Assembly (NCBI GenBank): GCA_016234065.1
Contig: JACQLJ010000017.1
Location: 1 to 12,290 of the forward strand
From: Candidatus Pacearchaeota archaeon
GTDB taxonomy: Archaea; Nanobdellota; Nanobdellia; Pacearchaeales; GW2011-AR1
Direction: 5' to 3'
DNA length: 12,290 bases
The notes beneath the pieces are model-generated. The model saw only the letters and a list, made by a program, of their open reading frames with translations. It had not been told where the DNA came from and made no database searches. This document shows, piece by piece, positions 1 to 5,581 of this stretch. A program made the position numbers and the translations under genes. Numbering within the stretch: position 1 is the first letter of the stretch; every line of letters begins with the position of its first letter.

Positions 1-2470
1 AAGGTGCAGTGTTATTAATTCCAACCCTTCCGCTTACAGCATCAACAAACAGCAATCCATTTCTGAATGATGTGTTTCCGTTAGTGTATGTTACTAATGT
101 TGGAATTGAATTTGTTCCATTTGTAACATTCAATGTTCCGATAACATTCAAAGTGTTTTGCGGTGAGGTTGTGTTTATTCCAACATACCCTGTTGAATTT
201 ACAAACAACCCTTTTGATATTGTTCCTGAATTTGTAAAATTTGAACTTCCTATTACATTCAAAGTGTTTTGTGGAGTTGAAGTATTAATCCCAACATTTC
301 CAGTAGCCCTATCTACTCCAATAACATTGCTTTTTACACTATTTACAACACGCTTCAAAATAAATTTTCCATCAACAGCGTCATCTATGTCTATGTCAAA
401 ACCATAAGCACTGTTTGAACTACCTCTCAGTTGGATAGCAGAACCAACACTATCATCAGGATAGTCAATTCTTAAACCAGTTGTTCCCCCTGCAACTACA
501 TGCAACATTGTTGATGGAGAAGTTGTGTTTATTCCAACTCTGTTATCATTCGCATTTATAAAAAAAGTATTTGTGTCAAATGTCTGATTGAACGCTCCGA
601 ATGTGTTTGCAGCGTCGGTTTTAGCTAATGTTCCATTGTATGCAGTTGCCCAATTTATGAGGCTTCCGTTAGTCGCATAATCATATCCTATTGAAAGATT
701 CTTTGTGTTTTGCGCAAATACACTCGTTGTCGCATTAATGTCCCCAACAACATTCAATGTGTTTTGTGGAGTTGTAGTTGCGATTCCAATTCTGTTTGAA
801 ACAGCGTCAACGAAAAGCGTTGAAGTGTCAATGGTAACATTTCCGTCAGTTGAAGAAGTTAAAACCTGATAATTTGAAGTGTTGCTCAAATTAAATGTTC
901 CTCTGATTGTTAAATTGTGAGCCGGCGTTGTGTTTCCAATACCAACTCTGTTATTCAACGAATCAACAAAAAAGAAATCATCAATTGTAAGATTTGCATT
1001 TGCAGCTAAAAATACAGGGAAGTTAAAATCAAATCTCTTGCTGTTTGCATCCCATTTAATAACTGCATTTGTTACAGGAGTTCCTCTTTCAAATGCCAAT
1101 GATACATTTGTTGCATCATCTCCTGAATTGTTTGTATGAATAGTGAATGTATCAAAATTTGTTCCTGATACATTCACGTCTCCTGCAGCAAGGGAATTCG
1201 CATTCAAAACATCAACGTAAGCAACTCTCCATCTATTTGCAGAACTTCCTAAATCCCTTACATTGTCTATAGGAATAAAATGACTTGCAACCTGTGCATT
1301 TGCGATTATGTAATCTGTGCTTGCATCTCCTAAAGTTATATTATTAAAAATATAAACGCTTCCGTTAATAGATGCATTTCCCCCTAGTGTCAAATTTCTG
1401 TATCTTAACGAAGCATTTCCAATGTCAAAAACATTATCCCATCCAAACTGAGGGATAATGCTCCCGTTGACTAACAAACTATTCACGCTCAAGCTTGTTA
1501 AATTGTAAACAAAAATTGTCTGCGCATACAAATCGCCATTTTGTATTGTCAATCCATTTGACTCCCAACCACCATTGAAACCATAGGTTCCTGAGAAGTT
1601 TCCGCCTCCTGTAACATTAATGTCTCCAACAACATTCAGTGTTTGTTGCGGAGTCGTAGTTCCAATTCCAACTCTATTTGCATTATTATTGATAAAAAAA
1701 GTATTTGTGTCAAATGTCTGATTAAATGCACCGAAAGTGTTTGCAGCATCTGTTCTTGCAAGAGTTCCGTTAATAGATTGTGTCCAAGTTGTTAAAGTTC
1801 CGTTAATTGCATTAGCCCACGATGCCATTGTTCCATTAGTTACTTGAGCCCATGATGCTAAAGTCCCGTTAATTGCATTCACCCAAGAGGTCATAGTTCC
1901 ATTAGTTACTTGCGCCCATGAAGCAAGAGTTCCATTTATTGCCTCTGCCCAACTTATCCAAATGTCATTGGTAACATTAGAAGCATTGAGTTGCCCTAAA
2001 AACCATTGCGCTGTTATGTTGTAAGAACTTGTGAAATTTGAATTCGCAGTCACGTTGGTTAAGTTTACAGACGTTGTTCTAAATGAATAAGGATTTTTCG
2101 CAAAACTTATCGTGTCAACCAAAGTTCCATTTCTGTAATAACAAAGCCAGTATTGCTGATTGAAATCCATTGTAATATTATTAAGATAAAGAGAAACAAT
2201 TCCTCTTGCGTCTGTCTCTCTAGTTGTCAGATTTGAGTAGACAATATTTGCCACTGCGCAATCAGTTGAATTAGATATGTTAAAGGCAAACGCAAATGTC
2301 TTTTCCTGCGCAATGCTTCCGTTTGAGTTTAAAACCTGCAAATTTAAGTGAAGGTCATCTGCTATTGTTACTGCAGACAAAAATCCTGAAAAACCAAACA
2401 GAAAAAAACAGAAAAATATAAATAAATTTAATTGTTTTTTATTATTGTAATTTATAAAGAGACCCTTCAT
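1..2470 (-). CDS. Secreted fibre/adhesin-like surface protein, 3' end beyond window
   Basis: The minus-strand reading frame is open from an ATG at 2470 to the window edge: 823 codons with no stop, so the C-terminus is missing. Residues 1-33 look like a signal peptide: Lys-Lys at 11-12, then a Phe/Leu-rich stretch ending near LSA. Residues 179-236 are a tandem 11-residue repeat. VGIGTTTP-type motifs recur at residues 267, 509, 561, 645, 726, 763 and 816, usually followed by LNV-x-G. Two DLGSS-x-RWR-like motifs lie near 349-358 and 406-415. These motif types are known from phage tail fibres and large bacterial and DPANN surface proteins, often ahead of an S74 chaperone domain; that domain would be off-window if present. 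About fifty N-x-S/T sequons suggest an exported glycoprotein. The start is supported by GGTG six nt upstream and a TATA box further up. Role is inferred: a surface fibre or attachment protein. The exact family is uncertain. Confidence 0.85.
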   Translation of the reverse strand, partial: MKGLFINYNNKKQLNLFIFFCFFLFGFSGFLSAVTIADDLHLNLQVLNSNGSIAQEKTFAFAFNISNSTDCAVANIVYSNLTTRETDARGIVSLYLNNITMDFNQQYWLCYYRNGTLVDTISFAKNPYSFRTTSVNLTNVTANSNFTSSYNITAQWFLGQLNASNVTNDIWISWAEAINGTLASWAQVTNGTMTSWVNAINGTLASWAQVTNGTMASWANAINGTLTTWTQSINGTLARTDAANTFGAFNQTFDTNTFFINNNANRVGIGTTTPQQTLNVVGDINVTGGGNFSGTYGFNGGWESNGLTIQNGDLYAQTIFVYNLTSLSVNSLLVNGSIIPQFGWDNVFDIGNASLRYRNLTLGGNASINGSVYIFNNITLGDASTDYIIANAQVASHFIPIDNVRDLGSSANRWRVAYVDVLNANSLAAGDVNVSGTNFDTFTIHTNNSGDDATNVSLAFERGTPVTNAVIKWDANSKRFDFNFPVFLAANANLTIDDFFFVDSLNNRVGIGNTTPAHNLTIRGTFNLSNTSNYQVLTSSTDGNVTIDTSTLFVDAVSNRIGIATTTPQNTLNVVGDINATTSVFAQNTKNLSIGYDYATNGSLINWATAYNGTLAKTDAANTFGAFNQTFDTNTFFINANDNRVGINTTSPSTMLHVVAGGTTGLRIDYPDDSVGSAIQLRGSSNSAYGFDIDIDDAVDGKFILKRVVNSVKSNVIGVDRATGNVGINTSTPQNTLNVIGSSNFTNSGTISKGLFVNSTGYVGINTTSPQNTLNVIGTLNVTNGTNSIPTLVTYTNGNTSFRNGLLFVDAVSGRVGINNTAP
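538..640 (-). repeat. Second copy of the DAANTFGAFNQTF segment
   Basis: Residues 611-645 repeat residues 233-267 (encoded at 1672-1774) almost exactly. Both run from an NGTLA motif through DAANTFGAFNQTF and DTNTFFIN to an R-VGI motif. The DNA is also strongly conserved. This is an internal duplication of one structural module of the fibre protein. Confidence 0.8.
1739..1936 (-). repeat. Tandem 33-bp / 11-residue NGT repeat in the fibre protein
   Basis: Six consecutive Asn-Gly-Thr tripeptides start at residues 179, 190, 201, 212, 223 and 234, exactly 11 residues apart. The unit is roughly NGTLASWAQVT, with Trp at a fixed place in the first five units. At DNA level two 66-bp blocks resemble each other more closely than single units do, which suggests that a two-unit block was duplicated. 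An 11-residue period is compatible with a hendecad coiled coil or a stacked fibre, with one N-glycosylation sequon per unit; the structure is inference. Confidence 0.85.
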
Positions 2471-2476
2471 TTTTCA

Positions 2477-2480
2477 CACC
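2477..2480 (-). promoter_or_regulatory. Shine-Dalgarno GGTG of the fibre gene
   Basis: The minus strand reads GGTG six nt upstream of the ATG at 2470. It matches the centre of the archaeal anti-SD complement GGAGGTGAT. Together with the distant TATA box this gives the fibre gene a short leader, unlike most promoter-proximal genes in this window. Confidence 0.6.
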
Positions 2481-2510
2481 TATTTTTATGTTTTTAAGAC
2501 GGATTTTAAT

Positions 2511-2519
2511 TATATAAAT
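2511..2519 (-). promoter_or_regulatory. TATA box of the fibre gene
   Basis: The minus strand reads TTTATATAA centred near 2515, about 45 nt upstream of the ATG. Initiation about 26 nt downstream would leave a leader of roughly 20 nt that includes the GGTG site. Confidence 0.55.
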
Positions 2520-2538
2520 TTGTTGGATGAGAAAATAA

Positions 2539-2790
2539 TTATCTTTTATAGATTCTGGCTCTTTTATCCAATAACTGAATAGTTAAAATCTTCCTGTCAA
2601 AGTTCACATCAACTAACAATCTGTAATCCCCAATTCTCAGTTTATAATGTTCTCCTTCATAATGTTCAAAATATCTGAAGGGGTTTTCTTTGATTTGCTC
2701 TAGTTTATTTAAAATTCTCTCAGCAGTATCTTTCTCAAGTTGTTTCAAAAATTTAATGGCTGCCTCATCCCATTCAATTGAATAAGTCAT
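2539..2790 (-). CDS. RelE/ParE-family toxin (mRNA interferase-like)
   Basis: This 83-residue protein has the compact RelE fold pattern: two N-terminal helices (AAIKFLKQL and ERILNKLEQI), the ENPFRYFEHYEG turn, the strand motif YKLRIGDYRLLVDV, and a basic tail DKRARIYKR. RelE-type toxins bind the ribosomal A site and cut mRNA; the Arg/Lys residues of the LRIGDYR strand and tail are the usual functional positions. The gene overlaps the preceding antitoxin gene by four nt (ATGA), so the two are almost certainly co-translated. The RelE/ParE superfamily call is firm. Whether it cuts mRNA or acts like ParE on gyrase cannot be told from sequence. Confidence 0.85.
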   Translation of the reverse strand: MTYSIEWDEAAIKFLKQLEKDTAERILNKLEQIKENPFRYFEHYEGEHYKLRIGDYRLLVDVNFDRKILTIQLLDKRARIYKR

Positions 2791-2987
2791 TTTCCAAGAA
2801 TCATTTTTCTTGCTTCTTCATGAGGTATCTTTCTCTTTCTCTTTCTCGCTTCTTCAAGCGCATTTTTCGCCCAGTCCGAAATCTCTCCTTCGGGGTCTTT
2901 TTCATCAATAAACAGAATGCCCTTTATCATTGCCACATCTTTGATTAGTTTTCTAATATCTTCTGATTTAATTTCCTCAGATTCCAT
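2787..2987 (-). CDS. Antitoxin partner of the RelE-family toxin
   Basis: This 66-residue, highly charged protein sits directly upstream of the toxin and overlaps it by four nt. The N-terminal half is acidic and helical (EEIKSEDIRKLIKDVAMIKGILF). The C-terminal half contains ISDWAKNALEEARKRKRKIPHEEARKMIL, a pattern I associate with archaeal antitoxins paired with RelE; this part probably wraps the toxin. No obvious ribbon-helix-helix is seen, so the DNA-binding mode is unclear. The start is supported by a TATA-like box about 25 nt upstream, implying a leaderless message. Assignment as antitoxin rests on position, size and charge as well as this weak motif match. Confidence 0.75.
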   Translation of the reverse strand: MESEEIKSEDIRKLIKDVAMIKGILFIDEKDPEGEISDWAKNALEEARKRKRKIPHEEARKMILGK

Positions 2988-3006
2988 AATCTATATTGTG
3001 TTTGCT

Positions 3007-3017
3007 TTTATTTAAGC
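3007..3017 (-). promoter_or_regulatory. TATA-like box of the minus-strand toxin-antitoxin operon
   Basis: The minus strand reads CTTAAATAAAA centred about 25 nt upstream of the antitoxin ATG at 2987, the spacing expected for a leaderless transcript. It is flanked by a short inverted repeat GCTT/AAGC (3004-3017) that might serve in autoregulation; that is weak. Confidence 0.5.
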
Positions 3018-3040
3018 TTTTCCGGGCTTATCTGCAAAGT

Positions 3041-3048
3041 TTTAAATA
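3041..3048 (+). promoter_or_regulatory. TATA box of tRNA-Ile
   Basis: TTTAAATA lies with its centre about 27 nt upstream of the first tRNA base at 3072, the normal distance for an archaeal promoter starting at or near the mature 5' end. Confidence 0.65.
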
Positions 3049-3071
3049 TGAAAAATAAGTTTTGATTTAAC

Positions 3072-3245
3072 GAGCCCGTAGCTCAGCTTGGCAGAGCACT
3101 GCTCTTATACGAGTGCAATTCAATGAAAAGAATTGTATTTCTCTGTGGAGCGAACACATCAATGGATGCTGGATTCGTAAAAACCCGCAGGAGGTTTTTA
3201 CTCTGAGAGAGGCAGGGGTCCGAGGTTCAAATCCTCGCGGGCTCA
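3072..3245 (+). tRNA. tRNA-Ile(UAU) with a 100-nt intron at position 37/38
   Basis: Exons are 3072-3109 and 3210-3245. The acceptor GAGCCCG pairs with CGGGCTC, with discriminator A. The D-stem is GCTC/GAGC with a GG-containing loop. The anticodon stem CTGCT/GGCAG encloses the spliced loop CTTATAA, giving anticodon TAT (3106-3108). The T-stem CGAGG/CCTCG encloses TTCAAAT. The intron is 3110-3209. Its ends form a bulge-helix-bulge: central helix CTTA (3104-3107) with TGAG (3204-3207), 3-nt bulges at both splice sites, and intron helix GAGT/ACTC. This is the canonical substrate of the archaeal splicing endonuclease. UAU reads the AUA isoleucine codon directly; most archaea instead use a CAU tRNA carrying agmatidine. 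No CCA is encoded. Confidence 0.9.
3110..3209 (+). other. tRNA-Ile intron
   Basis: This 100-nt intron is longer than most archaeal tRNA introns. Besides the bulge-helix-bulge ends it holds a hairpin with arms CAATTC/GAATTG (3116-3135) and a 9-bp hairpin with arms GTAAAAACC/GGTTTTTAC (3178-3202). The last arm overlaps the ACTC that pairs with GAGT at the 5' end, so the two foldings compete. I see no homing endonuclease. Confidence 0.8.
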
Positions 3246-3395
3246 TTATCAAACGTGAGGATTTGTTGAATAGGTTTAAACGAAAAGGGAAAATTCTAGA
3301 AGAAACTTGGTTCTTTTTGCGATTTCATCAGCGGGTTTCTATGCGATTTCACCGGAGGCAATTAGAAATCGCCGTTTAGTGATTAGAGGAGATTA

Positions 3396-3419
3396 GAAAA
3401 GAACCAGCGGGTTCTTTTC
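3396..3419 (+). repeat. Perfect 10-bp hairpin GAAAAGAACC/GGTTCTTTTC
   Basis: The arms at 3396-3405 and 3410-3419 are fully complementary around a 4-nt loop AGCG. The same arm sequence recurs after tRNA-Glu (3622-3643). GGGCTCATT follows at 3423-3431, identical to the last bases of tRNA-Ile plus two flanking bases (3239-3247). Confidence 0.7.
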
Positions 3420-3443
3420 ATGGGGCTCATTTGTAATGGGTAA

Positions 3444-3452
3444 TTTTAAAAA
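3444..3452 (+). promoter_or_regulatory. TATA box of tRNA-Glu
   Basis: TTTTAAAAA is centred about 30 nt upstream of the first base of tRNA-Glu at 3478. Confidence 0.5.
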
Positions 3453-3477
3453 CTATTTCTGTGATTTTATAATTGAA

Positions 3478-3550
3478 GCCCCTTTAGTATAGAGGCCAAG
3501 TATCCGTCCCTTTCACGGACGAGACCCGGGTTCGAATCCCGGAGGGGGCG
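3478..3550 (+). tRNA. tRNA-Glu(UUC)
   Basis: This is a complete 73-nt cloverleaf without intron. The acceptor GCCCCTT pairs with AGGGGGC (one T-G pair), with discriminator G. The D-stem GTAT/GTAT contains two wobble pairs and the loop AGAGGCCAA. The anticodon stem CGTCC/GGACG encloses CTTTCAC, with anticodon TTC at 3512-3514. The variable loop is AGAC. The T-stem CCGGG/CCCGG encloses TTCGAAT. It reads GAA and GAG codons. Its wobble uridine is the kind of base that Elp3 and Trm9 modify in eukaryotes; homologues of both are encoded nearby. CCA is not encoded. Confidence 0.95.
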
Positions 3551-3552
3551 TT

Positions 3553-3582
3553 ATGCTGTTGAGCGAAGTGAAATAGCATTTT
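3553..3582 (+). terminator. Hairpin plus TTTT after tRNA-Glu
   Basis: ATGCTGTT (3553-3560) pairs with AATAGCAT (3572-3579), including one G-T pair, around an 11-nt loop and runs into TTTT. It starts three bases after the tRNA end, so it could end transcription or be a processing signal. Archaeal termination mainly needs oligo-T, so this is tentative. Confidence 0.35.
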
Positions 3583-3621
3583 GGGGTTTGAAGAAATCAG
3601 TTTAAGAAAGAAAGGAAATTA

Positions 3622-3666
3622 GAAAAGAAACTTGGTTCTTTTCAGGTTCTAAGCTCGGTCGGGGCG
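3622..3666 (+). repeat. Repeat hairpin followed by a degenerate copy of the tRNA-Glu 3' end
   Basis: GAAAAGAA (3622-3629) pairs with TTCTTTTC (3636-3643) around the loop ACTTGG. AGAAACTTGGTTCTTTT (3626-3642) is identical to 3301-3317. Directly after the hairpin, 3645-3666 matches the last 22 bases of tRNA-Glu (3529-3550) at 17 positions without gaps, counted by eye. Confidence 0.65.
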
Positions 3667-3683
3667 TAAAGTTCAACAAAAAG

Positions 3684-3692
3684 TTTATTAAC
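3684..3692 (+). promoter_or_regulatory. TATA box of the plus-strand toxin-antitoxin operon
   Basis: TTTATTAAC is centred about 27 nt upstream of the ATG at 3715, giving a leaderless message. It overlaps an inverted repeat ATTAAC-TTAGT-GTTAAT (3687-3703). Confidence 0.6.
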
Positions 3693-3703
3693 TTAGTGTT
3701 AAT

Positions 3704-3719
3704 ACCATATTAATATGGT
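3704..3719 (+). promoter_or_regulatory. 16-bp perfect palindrome over the antitoxin start: candidate operator
   Basis: ACCATATTAATATGGT is fully self-complementary and contains the start codon (ATG at 3715). The adjacent inverted repeat at 3687-3703 covers the TATA box. Ribbon-helix-helix antitoxins normally bind such palindromes in their own promoter, so autorepression is a natural reading. Confidence 0.65.
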
Positions 3720-3942
3720 CAAAGCAATAGTGAATATTGATGAAAAGGCAAACAGAGTATTGAATATAATCAAAGCCAAGGAAAATTTAAAGGATAAAAG
3801 CGAAGCTATTAATCTTATAATTGAATCTTATGGGAAGGAGATGCTTGAACCAGAACTAAGACCTGAATTTATAAAAGAAATTCTTGAAGCACAAAAAGAA
3901 AAAGTTATTAGAATAAAGGATTTTGCTTCTCATTATAATTAA
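3715..3942 (+). CDS. DUF2683-like antitoxin, probably ribbon-helix-helix
   Basis: This 75-residue protein begins MVKAIVNIDEKANRVLNIIKAKENLKDKSEAINLIIESYG. That is a short beta strand followed by two helices, as in ribbon-helix-helix repressors, and it matches my memory of the archaeal DUF2683 family. The tail LEPELRPEFIKEILEAQKEK is the likely toxin-binding part. The toxin gene starts two nt after the stop. The start is fixed by the TATA box 27 nt upstream; no SD is present. It is expected to neutralise the downstream toxin and repress the operon via the palindrome over its own start. Confidence 0.85.
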   Translation: MVKAIVNIDEKANRVLNIIKAKENLKDKSEAINLIIESYGKEMLEPELRPEFIKEILEAQKEKVIRIKDFASHYN

Positions 3943-3943
3943 T

Positions 3944-4207
3944 ATGTATAATTTAGAGGTTAGGGAAAATATTAATAGAATTTTTATAAAACTCGCAAAG
4001 AAAGACAAAGTTTCATTTGAGTATATAACTAAAAAGATAACAGAAATTAGAGAAAACCCGCACCATTTTAAACCATTGAAAGCGCCTATGCAAAATTTTA
4101 GAAGAGTCCACATTGGTAATTTTGTTCTTGTTTATTCTATTGATGAAAAAAGAAAAGTGGTCATAATAGAAAAGTATGAACATCACAATAAGGTCTATAA
4201 AATCTAA
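3944..4207 (+). CDS. RelE-family toxin partner of the DUF2683-like antitoxin
   Basis: I use the ATG at 3944, one base after the antitoxin stop codon (3940-3942). The upstream ATG at 3923 would add only LLIIIN-type residues inside the antitoxin gene. The 87-residue product has helices NINRIFIKLAKKD and FEYITKKITEIRENP, the strand FRRVHIGNFVLVYSIDEKRKVVIIEKYEHHNKVYKI, and the C-terminal YxHHxxVYK signature seen in many RelE/YoeB-like toxins. It is clearly a different subfamily from the toxin at 2539-2790. Its last four bases overlap the stop of convergent elp3, and a T7 run follows. Confidence 0.85.
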   Translation: MYNLEVRENINRIFIKLAKKDKVSFEYITKKITEIRENPHHFKPLKAPMQNFRRVHIGNFVLVYSIDEKRKVVIIEKYEHHNKVYKI

Positions 4208-5550
4208 ATCTCCTTAACCATATAATTTTTTTCTAAATTGTATCCGAGATTTTTGTAATATTCTCTGACACCGACGCCGGAAATTACTTTCAATTTCTTA
4301 ATTTTATTTTCCTTTGCAATTTTTTCTGCTTCATGCATCAGCAGTTTTCCAATTCCTTTGTGCTGCTGCGATTCATCGCTTTTCTCTCCAATAATTGCGG
4401 CTTTTCCATAAACATGGAGTTCTCTTACAAATGCATTATTTTTAAAAACTCTCAGACGCAGCAAGCCAAATAAAATACTTTTTTTATTCACAAATTCCAA
4501 GAAATATTCTTTTCCACCGCTTGCATCATATTCAGTGGTTTTTAATTTCACTTTCACATCAACGTTTTTATTAAAGCCAACTTCTCTCATCCTGATTTCT
4601 TTGATTTTTTCTTTGTTTTTTCTCAAATCATCCTCAATGTCTTTTCTCAAATCAAGTTTTTCAATTCCTTCAATTAATTTCTCTCTTGGAAATTCTCTCA
4701 TCATTCTCATGACTCTGCAATATTCAGGAATTATTCTCATCATCTCTTCCATTATTTCTTTTGCTTCCTGTTCAGTATATGGCTTGAATTTTATTATTTT
4801 GTATGTCTTAGCCAAAGGAGAGTCATCAACAACCTGACAAGGATAAATTTTCAACTGGTCTGGCCTAAAGTTCTCATTTTCAAAAATCATTCTGAACAAT
4901 TTCAAATCTTTTTCTCTATTGCTGTAAGGCAATCCGGGCATTATGTGATAACCAATTTTAAATCCGGCGTCTTTCAGTCGTTTTGTTGAATCAATCACAT
5001 CTTGAACACTATGTCCCCTGTTTGTTTTTTTGTAAATTTCATCGTCCGGCATTTGAACTCCCAATTCTACTCTTGTGCAACCAAATTCCAGCATTCGCCT
5101 AATCTCTGAAGGAGAACAATTATCAGGACGATTTTCAATGCACAAAGCAACACATCTATGTTCAGATATTTCATTTAATTTTTTTGCTTCTTCCAGATTT
5201 TTAGAATCTTTTCCGTTAAGTGCATCAAAACACCTCTTTATGAATTCATGCTGGTAATCAATTTCATATTGCAAAAAAGTCCCTCCGAGAACTATTATTT
5301 CTATTTTGTCAGTTGGATGTCCCATTTTTTTCAAAACATCAAGACGATTCATGACTTGTTGATAAGGGTCAAAACTCAACGCTAAGGCACGCATTATTGC
5401 AGGACTTTTGTTTGTGTAACTCTGAGGAACACTATCTCCTCCAGGACAATAAATGCATGTTCCATGGTCGCATTTTCTCGGTTTTAAAACAACAGTTAAA
5501 GGAGTGACTCCTGAAATTGTTCTTACTGGTTTTTTTACTAATTGGTTCAT
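4204..5550 (-). CDS. elp3: Elp3: tRNA wobble-uridine C5-carboxymethyl synthase
   Basis: Elp3 is a radical-SAM plus GNAT enzyme that converts tRNA U34 towards cm5U using SAM and acetyl-CoA. With the start at 5550 (448 residues), the iron-sulfur motif CDHGTCIYCPGG gives C27, C32 and C35. The radical-SAM core follows, with LGGTF, ALCIENRPD, TRVELGVQ and RGH. The C-terminal GNAT domain has QHKGIG (396-401) for acetyl-CoA and ISGVGVREYYKNLGY near the end. All known functional motifs are present. An in-frame ATG at 5622 would add 24 residues but overlaps the upstream gene by 41 nt. The box TTTAAAAG (5572-5579) lies about 25 nt upstream of 5550, favouring the shorter, leaderless form. The usual N-terminal helical region is then mostly missing, so this is a short Elp3. 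Confidence 0.93.
   Translation of the reverse strand: MNQLVKKPVRTISGVTPLTVVLKPRKCDHGTCIYCPGGDSVPQSYTNKSPAIMRALALSFDPYQQVMNRLDVLKKMGHPTDKIEIIVLGGTFLQYEIDYQHEFIKRCFDALNGKDSKNLEEAKKLNEISEHRCVALCIENRPDNCSPSEIRRMLEFGCTRVELGVQMPDDEIYKKTNRGHSVQDVIDSTKRLKDAGFKIGYHIMPGLPYSNREKDLKLFRMIFENENFRPDQLKIYPCQVVDDSPLAKTYKIIKFKPYTEQEAKEIMEEMMRIIPEYCRVMRMMREFPREKLIEGIEKLDLRKDIEDDLRKNKEKIKEIRMREVGFNKNVDVKVKLKTTEYDASGGKEYFLEFVNKKSILFGLLRLRVFKNNAFVRELHVYGKAAIIGEKSDESQQHKGIGKLLMHEAEKIAKENKIKKLKVISGVGVREYYKNLGYNLEKNYMVKEI
4226..4232 (+). terminator. Oligo-T terminator after the plus-strand toxin-antitoxin operon
   Basis: TTTTTTT lies 19 nt after the toxin stop, inside the 3' end of convergent elp3. A T-run alone is enough for archaeal RNA polymerase termination. 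Confidence 0.45.
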
Positions 5551-5563
5551 AAAATTATAATCC

Positions 5564-5580
5564 AACAATCCTTTTAAAGA
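5564..5580 (+). repeat. 17-bp direct repeat, copy 1
   Basis: AACAATCCTTTTAAAGA is identical to 7367-7383. Here it contains the TATA-like box of elp3, read on the minus strand. Confidence 0.6.
5571..5580 (-). promoter_or_regulatory. TATA-like box of elp3
   Basis: The minus strand reads TCTTTAAAAG about 25 nt before the ATG at 5550. It overlaps the upstream coding end by no bases, as that stop codon is at 5582-5584. It lies inside a 17-bp sequence that recurs at 7367-7383. Confidence 0.5.
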
Positions 5581-5581
5581 A

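Larger units (their letters stand above)
3246..3477 (+). other. tRNA-Ile to tRNA-Glu spacer rich in inverted repeats
   Basis: This 232-nt spacer has no credible gene. It contains a 9-bp complement (3257-3265) of the tRNA-Ile T-arm, a hairpin with loop ACTTGG (3298-3317), a direct repeat GCGATTTCA (3319 and 3343), the second of which pairs with GAAATCGC (3365-3372), a perfect 10-bp hairpin (3396-3419), a degenerate copy of the tRNA-Ile 3' end (ending near 3431), and the tRNA-Glu TATA box (3444-3452). Confidence 0.7.

Noticed and set aside
9..407. Plus-strand open frame of 132 codons
   Set aside because: It lies opposite the strongly supported fibre gene and its sequence is a Pro/Thr/Phe-rich mirror of the minus-strand repeats.
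930..1139. Plus-strand open frame of 69 codons
   Set aside because: It is antisense to the fibre gene, with no TATA box, SD or recognisable domain.
1739..1936. CRISPR-like regular repeat
   Set aside because: The 33-bp periodicity is coding repeat without unique spacers; it translates to an 11-residue protein repeat.
3067..3379. Open frames on both strands over tRNA-Ile
   Set aside because: They run through tRNA exons and intron; sequences such as VRGSNPRG are the usual false translation of a T-arm.
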